This document shows positions 1 through 13,771 of a stretch of 64,000 nt of DNA, piece by piece. Under the pieces are notes generated by a model. That model worked only from the letters and a program-made list of their open reading frames with translations. It searched no databases and had not been told where the DNA came from. Numbering within the stretch: position 1 is the stretch's first letter; the number at the start of each line of letters is the position of its first letter. The position numbers and the translations under genes are program-made. This stretch comes from Crossaster papposus (lineage: Eukaryota; Echinodermata; Asteroidea; Velatida; Solasteridae): assembly GCA_037893245.1 (NCBI GenBank), contig JBAIAA010000506.1, forward strand, positions 1,735,001 to 1,799,000, written 5' to 3'.

Positions 1-3000
1 CAGACATCAGGTGTTTATTTATTATGCACACTTCTTTCCCTTAACATATTTAACTCGAGGTCTTGTTCAGACATCAGGTGTTTATTTCTTATGCACACTT
101 CTTTCCCTTAACATATTTAACTCGAGGGCTTGTTCCGTCATCAGGTGTTTATTTCTTATGCACACTTCTTTCCCTTTACATATTTAACTCGAGGGCTTGT
201 TCCGACATCAGGTGTTTATTTCTGTCCTGAAATTATCATTTTGGAAATCATTTTTGACATCATTTTTGACATCATTTTTGACATCATTTTTGACTGTAAG
301 ACTGAACATTTATAATGCACACTTCTTTCCCTTAACATATTTAACTCGAGGGCTTGTTCCGACATCAGGTGTCTATTTCTGTCCTGAAATTATCATTTTT
401 GACATCATTTTTGACATCATATTTGACATCATTTTTGACATCGTTTTTGACATCATTTTTGACATCATTTTTGACCTCATTTTTGACATCATTTTTGACA
501 TCATTTTGACATCATTTTCGACTGTAAGACTGAAAATGTATAATGCACACTTATTTCCCTTAACATATTTAACTCGAGGGCTTGTTCCGACATCAGGTGT
601 CTATTTCTGTCCTGAAATTATCATTTTTGACATCATTTTTGACATCATTTTTGACATCATTTTTGACTGTAAGACTGAAAATTTCTAATGCACACTTCTT
701 TCCCATTACATATTTAACTCGAGGGCTTGTTCCGACATCAGGTGTCTATTTCTGTCCTGAAATTATCATTTTTGACATAATTTTTGACATCATTTTTTAT
801 ATCATTTTTTACATCATTTTTGACATCATTTTTGACATCATTTTTTACATCATTTTTTACATCATTTTTGACATCATTTTTGACTGTAAGACTGAAAATT
901 TAAAATGCACACTTCTTTCCCTTAACATATTTAACTCGAGGGCTAGTTCCGACATCAGGACACTTCTTTCCCTTTACAAATTTAACTCGAGCGCTTGTTC
1001 CGACATCAGGTGTTTATTTCTTATGCACACTTCTTTCCCTTTACATATTTAACTCGAGGGCTTGTTCCGACATCAGGTGTTTATTTCTGTCCTGAAATGA
1101 TCAGTTTTGACATCATTTTTGACATCATTTTTGACATCATTTTTGACATCATTTTGACATCATTTTCGACTGTAAGACTGAAAATGTATAATGCACACTT
1201 CTTTCCCTTAACATATTTAACTCGAGGGCTTGTTCCGACATCAGGTGTCTATTTCTGTCCTGAAATTATCATTTTTGACATCATTTTTGACATCATTTTT
1301 GACATCATTTTTGAATGTAAGACTGAAAATGTATAATGCACACTTCTTTCCCTTAACATATTTAACTCGAGGGCTTGTTCCGACATCAGGTGTCTATTTC
1401 TGTCCTGAAATTATCATTTTTGACATCATTTTTTACATCATTTTTTACATCATTTTTGACTGTAAGACTGAAAATTTATAATGCACACTTCTTTCCCTTA
1501 ACATATTTAACTCGAGGGCTTGTTCCGACATCAGGTGTTTATTTCTTATGCACACTTCTTTCCCTTTACATATTTAACTCGAGGGCTTGTTCCGACATCA
1601 GGTGTTTATTTCTTATGCACACTTCTTTCCCTTTACATATTTAACTCGAGGGCTTGTTCCGACATCAGGTGTTTATTTCTTATGCACACTTCTTTCCCTT
1701 TACATATTTAACTAGAGGGTTTGTTCCGACATCAGGTGTTTATTTCTGATGCACACTTCTTTCCCTTAACGTATTTAACTCGAGGGCTTGTTCCGACATC
1801 AGGTGTTTATTTCTTATGCACACTTCTTTCCCTTTACATATTTAACTCGAGGTCTTGTTCAGACATCGGGGGTTTATTTCTTATGCACACTTCTTTCCCT
1901 TAACATATTTAACTCGAGGGCTTGTTCCGACATCAGGTGTTTATTTCTGTCCTGAAATTATCATTTTGGAAATCATTTTTGACATCATTTTTTACATCAT
2001 TTTTGACATCATTTTTGACTGTAAGACTGAACATTTATAATGCACACTTCTTTCCCTTAACATATTTAACTCGAGGGCTTGTTCCGACATCAGGTGTCTA
2101 TTTCTGTCCTGAAATTATCATTTTTGACATCATTTTTGACATCATATTTGACATCATTTTTGACATCGTTTTTGACATCATTTTTGACATCATTTTTGAC
2201 ATCATTTTTGACATCATTTTTGACATCATTTTGACATCATTTTCGACTGTAAGACTGAAAATGTATAATGCACACTTCTTTCCCTTAACATATTTAACTC
2301 GAGGGCTTGTTCCGACATCAGGTGTCTATTTCTGTCCTGAAATTATCATTTTTGACATCATTTTTGACATCATTTTTGACATCATTGTTGACATTATTTT
2401 TGACTGTAAGACTGAAAATTTCTAATGCACACTTCTTTCCCATTAAATATTTAACTCGAGGGCTTGTTCCGACATCAGGTGTCTATTTCTGTCCTGAAAT
2501 TATCATTTTTTACATAATTTTTGACATCATTTTTTTAATCATTTTTTACATCATTTTTTACATCATTTTTGACATCATTTTTGACATCATTTTTTACATC
2601 ATTTTTGACTGTAAGACTGAAAATTTAAAATGCACACTTCTTTCCCTTAACATATTTAACTCGAGGGCTAGTTCCGACATCAGGGCACTTCTTTCCCTTT
2701 ACAAATTTAACTCGAGCGCTTGTTCCGACATCAGGTGTTTATTTCTTATGCACACTTCTTTCCCTTTACATATTTAACTCGAGGGCTTGTTCCGACATCA
2801 GGTGTTTATTTCTGTCCTGAAATTATCAGTTTTGACATCATTTTTGACATCATTTTTGACATCATTTTTGACATCATTTTTGACATCATTTTTGACTGTA
2901 AGACTGAACATTTATAATGCACACTTCTTTCCCTTAACATATTTAACTCGAGGGCTTGTTCCGACATCAGGTGTCTATTTCTGTCCTGAAATTATCTTTT

Positions 3001-3281
3001 TTGACATCATTTTTGACATCATTTTTGACATCATTTTTGACATCATTTTTGACATCATTTTGACATCATTTTCGACTGTAAGACTGAAAATGTATAATGC
3101 ACACTTCTTTCCCTTAACATATTTAACTCGAGGGCTTGTTCTGACATTAGGTGTCTATTTTTGTCCTGAAATTTGTCATTTTTGACATCATTTTTGACAT
3201 CATTTTTGACATCATTTTTTAATGTAAGACTAAAAATTTATAAAGCACACTTCTTTCCCTTAACATATTTAACTCGAGGGC
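1..3281. repeat. HOR region with two copies of an ~865-bp block
   Basis: Positions 197-1061 and 1922-2786 are paralogous at a spacing of 1725 bp. Each block starts with a B unit whose tract opens ATTTTGGAAATCA. It continues through a 228-bp B unit, two further B units and the 51-bp truncated unit, and ends in an A unit. Between the copies (1520-1921) there are six plain 67-bp units. The 228-bp length, one less than the 12-bp ladder predicts, comes from a missing T in CATCATTTTGACATCATTTT. Further copies of the block are at 7490, 17059 and 43119, with a recombined one at 34907. Confidence 0.8.
944..994. repeat. 51-bp truncated monomer (GGGCTAGTTCC class)
   Basis: This unit begins CTAGTTCC in place of CTTGTTCC and runs from GACATCAGG straight into ACACTTC, so the 16 bp TGTTTATTTCTTATGC are missing. 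It is followed by a monomer with ACAAATTTAACTCGAGCGCT, a linked pair of substitutions. The same pair recurs at about 2669, 8225, 17818, 35341, 37588 and 43854, where the join reads GACATCAGGGCACTTC. It sits at a fixed place in the HOR block that begins with ATTTTGGAAATCA, so it was created once and copied. Confidence 0.85.
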
Positions 3282-5768
3282 TTGTTCCGACATCAGGTGT
3301 CTATTTCTGTCCTGAAATTATCATTTTTGACATCATTTTTTACATCATTTTTTATATCATTTTTTACATCATTTTTTACATCATTTTTTACATCATTTTT
3401 GACTGTAAGACTGAAAATTTATAATGCACACTTCTTTCCCTTAACATATTTAACTCGAGGGCTTGTTCCGACATCAGGTGTTTATTTCTTATGCACACTT
3501 CTTTCCCTTTACATATTTAACTCGAGGGCTTGTTCCGACATCAGGTGTTTATTTCTTATGCACACTTCTTTCCCTTTACATATTTAACTCGAGGGCTTGT
3601 TTCGACATCAGGTGTTTATTTCTCATGCACACTTCTTTCCCTTTACATATTTAACTCGAGGGCTTGTTCCGACATCAGGTGTTTATTTCTTATGCACACT
3701 TCTTTCCCTTTACATATTTAACTCGAGGGCTTGTTCCGACATCAGGTGTTCATTTCTGTCCTGAAATTATCATTTTTGACATTATTATTGACATCATTTT
3801 TGACATCATTTTTGACATCATTTTGGACATCATTTTTGACATCATTTTTGACTGTAAGACTGAACATTTATAATGCACACTTCTTTCCCTTAACATATTT
3901 AACTCGAGGGCTTGTTCCGACATCAGGTGTCTATTTCTGTCCTGAAATTATTATTTTTGACATCATTTTTGACATCATTTTTGACATCATTTTTGACATC
4001 ATTTTTGACATCATATTTGACATCATTTTTGACATCGTTTTTGACATCATTTTTGACATCATTTTTGACATCATTTTTGACATCATTTTTGACATCATTT
4101 TGACATCATTTTCGACTGTAAGACTGAAAATGTATAATGCACACTTCTTTCCCTTAACATATTTAACTCGAGGGCTTGTTCCGACATCAGGTGTCTATTT
4201 CTGTCCTGAAATTATCATTTTTGACATCATTTTTGACATCATTTTTGACATCATTTTTGAATGTAAGACTGAAAATTTATAAAGCACACTTCTTTCCCTT
4301 AACATATTTAACTCGAGGGCTTGTTCCGACATCAGGTGTCTATTTCTGTCCTGAAATTATCATTTTTGACATTATTTTTGACATCATTTTTTATATCATT
4401 TTTTACATCATTTTTTACATCATTTTTTACATCATTTTTTACATCATTTTTGACTGTAAGACTGAAAATTTATAATGCACACTTCTTTCCCTTAACATAT
4501 TTAACTCGAGGGCTTGTTCCGACATCAGGTGTCTATTTCTGTCCTGAAATTATCATTTTTGACATCATTTTTGACATCATTTTTGACTGTAAGACTGACA
4601 ATTTCTAATGCACACTTCTTTCCCTTTACATATTTAACTCGAGGGCTTGTTCCGACATCAGGTGTCTATTTCTGTCCTGAAATTATCATTTTTGACATAA
4701 TTTTTGACATAATTTTTGGCATAATTTTTGACATCATTTTTGACATCATTTTTTACATCATTGTTTACATCATTTTTTACATCATTTTTGACTGTAAGAC
4801 TGAAAATTTAAAATGCACACTTCTTTCCCTTAACATATTTAACTCGAGGGCTTGTTCCGACATCAGGACACTTCTTTCCTTTTACATATTTAACTCGAGG
4901 GCTTGTTCCGACATCATGTGTCTATTTCTGTCCTGAAATTATCATTTTTGACATCATTTTTGACATCATTTTTGACATCATTTTTGACATCATTTTTGAC
5001 ATCATTTTTGAATGTAAGACTGAACATTTATAATGCACACTTCTTTCCCTTAACATATTTAACTCGAGGGCTTGTTCCGACATCAGGTGTCTATTTCTGT
5101 CCTGAAATTATCATTTTTGACATCATTTTTGACATCATTTTTGACATCAATTTTGACATCATTTTTGACATCATTTTTGACATCATTTTTGAATGTAAGA
5201 CTGAAAATTTATAAAGCACACTTCTTTCCCTTAACATATTTAACTCGAGGGCTTGTTCCGTCATCAGGTGTTTATTTCTTATGCACATTTCTTTCCCTTT
5301 ACATATTTAACTCGAGGGCTTGTTCCGACCTCAGGTGTTTATTTCTTATGCACACTTCTTTCCCTTTACATATTTAACTCGAGGGCTTGTTCCGACATCA
5401 GGTGTTTATTTCTTATGCACACTTCTTTCCCTTTACATATTTAACTCGAGGGCTTGTTCCGACATCAGGTGTTTATTTCTGTCCTGAAATTATCATTTTT
5501 GACATCATTTTTTACATCATTTTTTATATCATTTTTTACATCATTTTTTACATCATTTTTTATATCATTTTTGACTGTAAGACTGAAAATTTATAATGCA
5601 CACTTCTTTCCCTTAACATATTTAACTCGAGGGCTTGTTCCGACATCAGGTGTTTATTTCTTATGCACACTTCTTTCCCTTTACATATTTAACTCGAGGG
5701 CTTGTTCCGACATCAGGTGTTTATTTCGTATGCACACTTCTTTCCCTTTACATATTTAACTCGAGGGC
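3282..5768. repeat. Mixed A/B units, first long GAC-type tract
   Basis: The order is a TAC-type B unit, four A units (3463-3730), a B unit with TGACATTATTATTGACATC (3731), a 264-bp B unit (3912), then 145-, 193- and 133-bp B units, the 51-bp unit at 4852 and GACATCATGTG units. The run 3731-5634 reappears with the same order of B classes around 9846-11725, 39233-41148 and elsewhere. Only repeat-derived open frames are present. Confidence 0.8.
4852..4902. repeat. 51-bp truncated monomer (CAGGACACTTC class)
   Basis: This is the same 16-bp deletion without the CTAGTT substitution, always followed by a B unit whose monomer reads GACATCATGTGTC instead of GACATCAGGTGTC. Copies lie at about 10955, 12934, 20344, 21834, 26850, 32154, 40366, 47636, 52101, 52884, 55238, 56540, 61134 and 62436. 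The linked CATGTG variant is a good HOR landmark. From 55 kb onward the unit also has CACTTATTTCCC in place of CACTTCTTTCCC. Confidence 0.85.
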
Positions 5769-6461
5769 TTGTTCCGACATCAGGTGTTTATTTCTTATGC
5801 ACACTTCTTTCCCTTTACATATTTAACTCGAGGGCTTGTTCCGACATCAGGTGTTTATTTCTTATGCACACTTCTTTCCCTTAACGTATTTAACTCGAGG
5901 GCTTGTTCCGACATCAGGTGTTTATTTCTTATGCACACTTCTTTCCCTTTACATATTTAACTCGAGGTCTTGTTCAGACATCGGGGGTTTATTTCTTATG
6001 CACACTTCTTTCCCTTAACATATTTAACTCGAGGGCTTGTTTCGTCATCAGGTGTTTATTTCTTATGCACACTTCTTTCCCTTTACATATTTAACTCGAG
6101 GGCTTGTTCCGACCTCAGGTGTTTATTTCTGATGCACACTTCTTTCCTTTTACATATTTAACTCGAGGGCTTGTTCCGACATCAGGTGTTTATTTCTGAT
6201 GCACACTTCTTTCCCTTTACATATTTAACTCGAGGGCTTGTTCCGACATCAGGTGTTTATTTCTGTCCTGAAATTATCATTTTTGACATTATTATTGACA
6301 TCATTTTTGACATCATTTTTGACATCATTTTTGACTGTAAGACTGAACATTTATAATGCACACTTCTTTCCCTTAACATATTTAACTCGAGGGCTTGTTC
6401 CGACATCAGGTGTTTATTTCTTATGCACACTTATTTCCCTTTACATATTTAACTCGAGGGC
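5769..6461. repeat. 693-bp tandem HOR, copy 1
   Basis: This copy holds eight A-type monomers, including one CTTAACGTATTT unit, one A* unit (CAGACATCGGGG) and one GACCTCAGG unit, plus one short B unit with TGACATTATTATTGACATC (6238). The next 693 bp repeat the same order of variants. The copy boundaries are given to monomer resolution, since the exact crossover point inside identical sequence cannot be fixed. Confidence 0.8.
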
Positions 6462-7154
6462 TTGTTCCGACATCAGGTGTTTATTTCTTATGCACACTTC
6501 TTTCCCTTTACATATTTAACTCGAGGGCTTGTTCCGACATCAGGTGTTTATTTCTTATGCACACTTCTTTCCCTTAACGTATTTAACTCGAGGGCTTGTT
6601 CCGACATCAGGTGTTTATTTCTTATGCACACTTCTTTCCCTTTACATATTTAACTCGAGGTCTTGTTCAGACATCGGGGGTTTATTTCTTATGCACACTT
6701 CTTTCCCTTAACATATTTAACTCGAAGGCTTGTTTCGTCATCAGGTGTTTATTTCTTATGCACACTTCTTCCCCTTTACATATTTAACTCGAGGGCTTGT
6801 TCCGACCTCAGGTGTTTATTTCTGATGCACACTTCTTTCCTTTTACATATTTAACTCGAGGGCTTGTTCCGACATCAGGTGTTTATTTCTGATGCACACT
6901 TCTTTCCCTTTACATATTTAACTCGAGGGCTTGTTCCGACATCAGGTGTTTATTTCTGTCCTGAAATTATCATTTTTGACATTATTATTGACATCATTTT
7001 TGACATCATTTTTGACATCATTTTTGACTGTAAGACTGAACATTTATAATGCACACTTCTCTCCCTTAACATATTTAACTCGAGGGCTTGTTCCGACATC
7101 AGGTGTTTATTTCTTATGCACACTTATTTCCCTTTACATATTTAACTCGAGGGC
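6462..7154. repeat. 693-bp tandem HOR, copy 2
   Basis: This copy matches 5769-6461 unit for unit at +693, with scattered substitutions such as CTCGAAGGC for CTCGAGGGC near 6724 and CACTTCTCTCCC near 7056. After it the order departs to a CTAGAGGGC unit (near 7271) that belongs to another HOR type. The duplication is therefore bounded on its right. Confidence 0.8.
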
Positions 7155-9778
7155 TTGTTCCGACATCAGGTGTTTATTTCTTATGCACACTTCTTTCCCT
7201 TTACATATTTAACTCGAGGGCTTGTTCCGACATCAGGTGTTTATTTCGTATGCACACTTCTTTCCCTTTACATATTTAACTAGAGGGCTTGTTCCGACAT
7301 CAGGTGTTTATTTCTGATGCACACTTCTTTTCCTTAACGTATTTAACTCGAGGGCTTGTTCCGACATCAGGTGTTTATTTCTTATGCACACTTCTTTCCC
7401 TTTACATATTTAACTCGAGGTCTTGTTCAGACATCGGGGGTTTATTTCTTATGCACACTTCTTTCCCTTAACATATTTAACTCGAGGGCTTGTTCCGACA
7501 TCAGGTGTTTATTTCTGTCCTGAAATTATCATTTTGGAAATCATTTTTGACATCATTTTTGACATCATTTTTGACATCATTTTTGACTGTAAGACTGAAC
7601 ATTTATAATGCACACTTCTTTCCCTTAACATATTTAACTCGAGGGCTTGTTCCGACATCAGGTGTCTATTTCTGTCCTGAAATTATCATTTTTGACATCA
7701 TTTTTGACATCATATTTGACATCATTTTTGACATCGTTTTTGACATCATTTTTGACATCATTTTTGACATCATTTTTGACATCATTTTTGACATCATTTT
7801 GACATCATTTTCGACTGTAAGACTGAAAATGTATAATGCAAACTTCTTTCCCTTAACATATTTAACTCGAGGGCTTGTTCCGACATCAGGTGTCTATTTC
7901 TGTCCTGAAATTATCATTTTTGACATCATTTTTGACATCATTTTTGACATCATTTTTGACTGTAAGACTGAAAATTTCTAATGCACACTTCTTTCCCATT
8001 ACATATTTAACTCGAGGGCTTGTTCCGACATCAGGTGTCTATTTCTGTCCTGAAATTATCATTTTTGACAAAATTTTTGACATCATTTTTTTTATCATTT
8101 TTTACATCATTTTTTACATCATTTTTTACATCATTTTTGACATCATTTTTGACATCATTTTTGACAGTAAGACTGAAAATTTAAAATGCACACTTCTTTC
8201 CCTTAACATATTTAACTCGAGGGCTAGTTCCGACATCAGGGCACTTCTTTCCCTTTACAAATTTAACTCGAGCGCTTGTTCCGACATCAGGTGTTTATTT
8301 CTTATGCACACTTCTTTCCCTTTACATATTTAACTCGAGGGCTTGTTCCGACATCAGGTGTTTATTTCTGTCCTGAAATTATCAGTTTTGACATCATTTT
8401 TGACATCATTTTTGACATCATTTTTGACATCATTTTTGACATCATTTTTGACTGTAAGACTGAACATTTATAATGCACACTTCTTTCCCTTAACATATTT
8501 AACTCGAGGGCTTGTTCCGACATCAGGTGTCTATTTCTGTCCTGAAATTATCTTTTTTGACATCATTTTTGACATCATTTTTGACATCATTTTGACATCA
8601 TTTTCGACTGTAAGACTGAAAATGTATAATGCACACTTCTTTCCCTTAACACATTTAACTCGAGGGCTTGTTCCGACATCAGGTGTCTATTTTTGTCCTG
8701 AAATTTGTCATTTTTGACATCATTTTTGACATCATTTTTGACATCATTTTTTAATGTAAGACTAAAAATTTATAAAGCACACTTCTTTCCCTTAACATAT
8801 TTAACTCGAGGGCTTGTTCCGACATCAGGTGTCTATTTCTGTCCTGAAATTATCATTTTTGACATCATTTTTTACATCATTTTTTATATCATTTTTTACA
8901 TCATTTTTTACATCATTTTTTACATCATTTTTTACATCATTTTTGACTGTAAGACTGAAAATTTATAATGCACACTTCTTTCCCTTAACATATTTAACTC
9001 GAGGGCTTGTTCCGAAATCAGGTGTTTATTTCTTATGCACACTTCTTTCCCTTTACATATTTAACTCGAGGGCTTGTTCCGAAATCAGGTGTTTATTTCT
9101 TATGCACACTTCTTTCCCTTTACATATTTAACTCGAGGGCTTGTTCCGACATCAGGTGTTTATTTCTCATGCACACTTCTTTCCCTTTACATATTTAACT
9201 CGAGGGCTTGTTCCGACATCAGGTGTTTATTTCTTATGCACACTTCTTTCCCTTAACGTATTTAACTCGAGGGCTTGTTCCGACATCAGGTGTTTATTTC
9301 TTATGCACACTTCTTTCCCTTTACATATTTAACTCGAGGTCTTGTTCAGACATCGGGGGTTTATTTCTTATGCACACTTCTTTCCCTTAACATATTTAAC
9401 TCGAGGGCTTGTTCCGTCATCAGGTGTTTATTTCTTATGCACACTTCTTTCCCTTTACATATTTAACTCGAGGGCTTGTTCCGTCATCAGGTGTTTATTT
9501 CTTATGCACACTTCTTTCCCTTTACATATTTAACTCGAGGGCTTGTTCCGACATCAGGTGTTTATTTCTGTCCTGAAATTATCAGTTTTGACATCATGTT
9601 TGACATCATTTTTGACATCATTTTTGACATCATTTTTGACATCATTTTTGACTGTAAGACTGAACATTTATAATGCACACTTCTTTCCCTTAACATATTT
9701 AACTCGAGGGCTTGTTCCGACCTCAGGTGTTTATTTCTGATGCACACTTCTTTCCTTTTACATATTTAACTCGAGGGC
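7155..9778. repeat. HOR region with third ATTTTGGAAATCA block and GAAATCAGG pair
   Basis: The block at 7490-8342 copies 197-1061, including the 51-bp unit near 8225. It is followed by TCAGTTTTGACATC and AAATTTGTCATTTTTGAC B units, a long TAC-type B unit at 8814, and two adjacent A units reading CCGAAATCAGG (9007, 9074). The same succession, down to the CTCATGCACAC unit and the A* unit, is found at 17059-19159 and in the 2247-bp repeats at 35392 and 37639. It is a recurring ~2-kb HOR class. Confidence 0.78.
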
Positions 9779-11792
9779 TTGTTCCGACATCAGGTGTTTA
9801 TTTCTTATGCACACTTCTTTCCCTTTGCATATTTAACTCGAGGGCTTGTTCCGACATCAGGTGTTTATTTCTGTCCTAAAATTATCATTTTTGACATTAT
9901 TATTGACATCATTTTTGACATCATTTTTGACATCATTTTTGACATCATTTTTGACATCATTTTTGACATCATTTTTGACTGTAAGACTGAACATTTATAA
10001 TGCACACTTCTTTCCCTTAACATATTTAACTCGAGGGCTTGTTCCGACATCAGGTGTCTATTTCTGTCCTGAAATTATCATTTTTGACATCATTTTTGAC
10101 ATCATTTTTGACATCATATTTGACATCATTTTTGACATCGTTTTTGACATCATTTTTGACATCATTTTTGACATCATTTTTGACATCATTTTTGACATCA
10201 TTTTGACATCATTTTCGACTGTAAGACTGAAAATGTATAATGCACACTTCTTTCCCTTAACATATTTAACTCGAGGGCTTGTTCCGACATCAGGTGTCTA
10301 TTTCTGTCCTGAAATTATCATTTTTGACATCATTTTTGACATCATTTTTGACATCATTTTTGAATGTAAGACTGAAAATTTATAAAGCACACTTCTTTCC
10401 CTTAACATATTTAACTCGAGGGCTTGTTCCGACATCAGGTGTCTATTTCTGTCCTGAAATTATCATTTTTGACATTATTTTTGACATCATTTTTTATATC
10501 ATTTTTTACATCATTTTTTACATCATTTTTTACATCATTTTTTACATCATTTTTGACTGTAAGACTGAAAATTTATAATGCACACTTCTTTCCCTTAACA
10601 TATTTAACTCGAGGGCTTGTTCCGACATCAGGTGTCTATTTCTGTCCTGAAATTATCATTTTTGACATCATTTTTGACATCATTTTTGACTGTAAGACTG
10701 ACAATTTCTAATGCACACTTCTTTCCCTTTACATATTTAACTCGAGGGCTTGTTCCGACATCAGGTGTCTATTTCTGTCCTGAAATTATCATTTTTGACA
10801 TAATTTTTGACATAATTTTTGGCATAATTTTTGACATCATTTTTGACATCATTTTTTACATCATTTTTTACATCATTTTTTACATCATTTTTGACTGTAA
10901 GACTGAAAATTTAAAATGCACACTTCTTTCCCTTAACATATTTAACTCGAGGGCTTGTTCCGACATCAGGACACTTCTTTCCCTTTACATATTTAACTCG
11001 AGGGCTTGTTCCGACATCATGTGTCTATTTCTGTCCTGAAATTATCATTTTTGACATCATTTTTGACATCATTTTTGACATCATTTTTGACATCATTTTT
11101 GACATCATTTTTGAAAGTAAGACTGAACATTTATAATGCACACTTCTTTCCCTTAACATATTTAACTCGAGGGCTTGTTCCGACATCAGGTGTCTATTTC
11201 TGTCCTGAAATTATCATTTTTTACATCATTTTTTACATCATTTTTGACATCATTTTTGACATCATTTTTGACATCATTTTTGAATGTAAGACTGAAAATT
11301 TATAAAGCACACTTCTTTCCCTTAACATATTTAACTCGAGGGCTTGTTCCGTCATCAGGTGTTTATTTCTTATGCACATTTCTTTCCCTTTACATATTTA
11401 ACTCGAGGGCTTGTTCCGACCTCAGGTGTTTATTTCTTATGCACACTTCTTTCCCTTTACATATTTAACTCGAGGGCTTGTTCCGACATCAGGTGTTTAT
11501 TTCTTATGCACACTTCTTTCCCTTTACATATTTAACTCGAGGGCTTGTTCCGACATCAGGTGTTTATTTCTGTCCTGAAATTATCATTTTTGACATCATT
11601 TTTTACATCATTTTTTATATCATTTTTTACATCATTTTTTAAATCATTTTTTACATCATTTTTGACTGTAAGACTGAAAATTTATAATGCACACTTCTTT
11701 CCCTTAACATATTTAACTCGAGGGCTTGTTCCGACATCAGGTGTTTATTTCTTATGCACACTTCTTTCCCTTTACATATTTAACTCGAGGGC
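9779..11792. repeat. ~2-kb tandem HOR, copy 1
   Basis: The order is an A unit with CTTTGCATATTT, a B unit with GTCCTAAAATTATC (9846), long GAC-type B units, a TAC-type 193-bp unit, a 133-bp unit, the 51-bp unit near 10955 and a GACATCATGTG unit. CTTTGCATATTT and GTCCTAAAATTATC occur only in this neighbourhood, so they mark this duplication. The next copy starts 2317 bp downstream. Confidence 0.8.
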
Positions 11793-12095
11793 TTGTTCCG
11801 ACATCAGGTGTTTATTTCTTATGCACACTTCTTTCCCTTTACATATTTAACTCGAGGGCTTGTTCCGACATCAGGTGTTTATTTCTGTCCTAAAATTATC
11901 ATTTTTGACATTATTATTGACATCATTTTTGACATCATTTTTGACATCATTTTTGACATCATTTTTGACTGTAAGACTGAACATTTATAATGCACACTTC
12001 TTTCCCTTAACATATTTAACTCGAGGGCTTGTTCCGACCTCAGGTGTTTATTTCTGATGCACACTTCTTTCCTTTTACATATTTAACTCGAGGGC

Positions 12096-13771
12096 TTGTT
12101 CCGACATCAGGTGTTTATTTCTTATGCACACTTCTTTCCCTTTGCATATTTAACTCGAGGGCTTGTTCCGACATCAGGTGTTTATTTCTGTCCTAAAATT
12201 ATCATTTTTGACATTATTATTGACATCATTTTTGACATCATTTTTGACATCATTTTTGACATCATTTTTGACATCATTTTTGACATCATTTTTGACTGTA
12301 AGACTGAACATTTATAATGCACACTTCTTTCCCTTAACATATTTAACTCGAGGGCTTGTTCCGACATCAGGTGTCTATTTCTGTCCTGAAATTATCATTT
12401 TTGACATCATTTTTGACATCATTTTTGACATCATATTTGACATCATTTTTGACATCGTTTTTGACATCATTTTTGACATCATTTTTGACATCATTTTTGA
12501 CATCATTTTTGACATCATTTTGACATCATTTTCGACTGTAAGACTGAAAATGTATAATGCACACTTTTTTCCCTTAACATATTTAACTCGAGGGCTTGTT
12601 CCGACATCAGGTGTCTATTTCTGTCCTGAAATTATCATTTTTGACATCATTTTTGACATCATTTTTGACATCATTTTTGAATGTAAGACTGAAAATTTAT
12701 AAAGCACACTTCTTTCCCTTAACATATTTAACTCGAGGGCTTGTTCCGACATCAGGTGTCTATTTCTGTCCTGAAATTATCATTTTTGACATTATTTTTG
12801 ACATCATTTTTTATATCATTTTTTACATCATTTTTTACATCATTTTTTACATCATTTTTTACATCATTTTTGACTGTAAGACTGAAAATTTATAATGCAC
12901 ACTTCTTTCCCTTAACATATTTAACTCGAGGGCTTGTTCCGACATCAGGACACTTCTTTCCCTTTACATATTTAACTCGAGGGCTTGTTCCGACATCATG
13001 TGTCTATTTCTGTCCTGAAATTATCATTTTTGATATCATTTTTGACATCATTTTTGACATCATTTTTGACATCATTTTTGACATCATTTTTGAAAGTAAG
13101 ACTGAACATTTATAATGCACACTTCTTTCCCTTAACATATTTAACTCGAGGGCTTGTTCCGACATCAGGTGTCTATTTCTGTCCTGAAATTATCATTTTT
13201 GACATCATTTTTTACATCATTTTTGACATCATTTTTGACATCATTTTTGACATCATTTTTGAATGTAAGACTGAAAATTTATAAAGCACACTTCTTTCCC
13301 TTAACATATTTAACTCGAGGGCTTGTTCCGTCATCAGGTGTTTATTTCTTATGCACATTTCTTTCCCTTTACATATTTAACTCGAGGGCTTGTTCCGACC
13401 TCAGGTGTTTATTTCTTATGCACACTTCTTTCCCTTTACATATTTAACTCGAGGGCTTGTTCCGACATCAGGTGTTTATTTCTTATGCACACTTCTTTCC
13501 CTTTACATATTTAACTCGAGGGCTTGTTCCGACATCAGGTGTTTATTTCTGTCCTGAAATTATCATTTTTGACATCATTTTTTACATCATTTTTTATATC
13601 ATTTTTTACATCATTTTTTACATCATTTTTTACATCATTTTTGACTGTAAGACTGAAAATTTATAATGCACACTTCTTTCCCTTAACATATTTAACTCGA
13701 GGGCTTGTTCCGACATCAGGTGTTTATTTCTTATGCACACTTCTTTCCCTTTACATATTTAACTCGAGGGC
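12096..13771. repeat. ~2-kb tandem HOR, copy 2, with 338-bp internal deletion
   Basis: This copy matches 9779-11792 at +2317 up to about 12933, and at +1979 afterwards. The offset changes by 338 bp exactly where the monomer at 12934 passes straight into the 51-bp unit. The missing part corresponds to the 133-bp B unit and the following ATAATTTTTGGCATAATT tract of copy 1. Both deletion edges lie in shared monomer sequence, as expected for unequal exchange. Confidence 0.8.
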
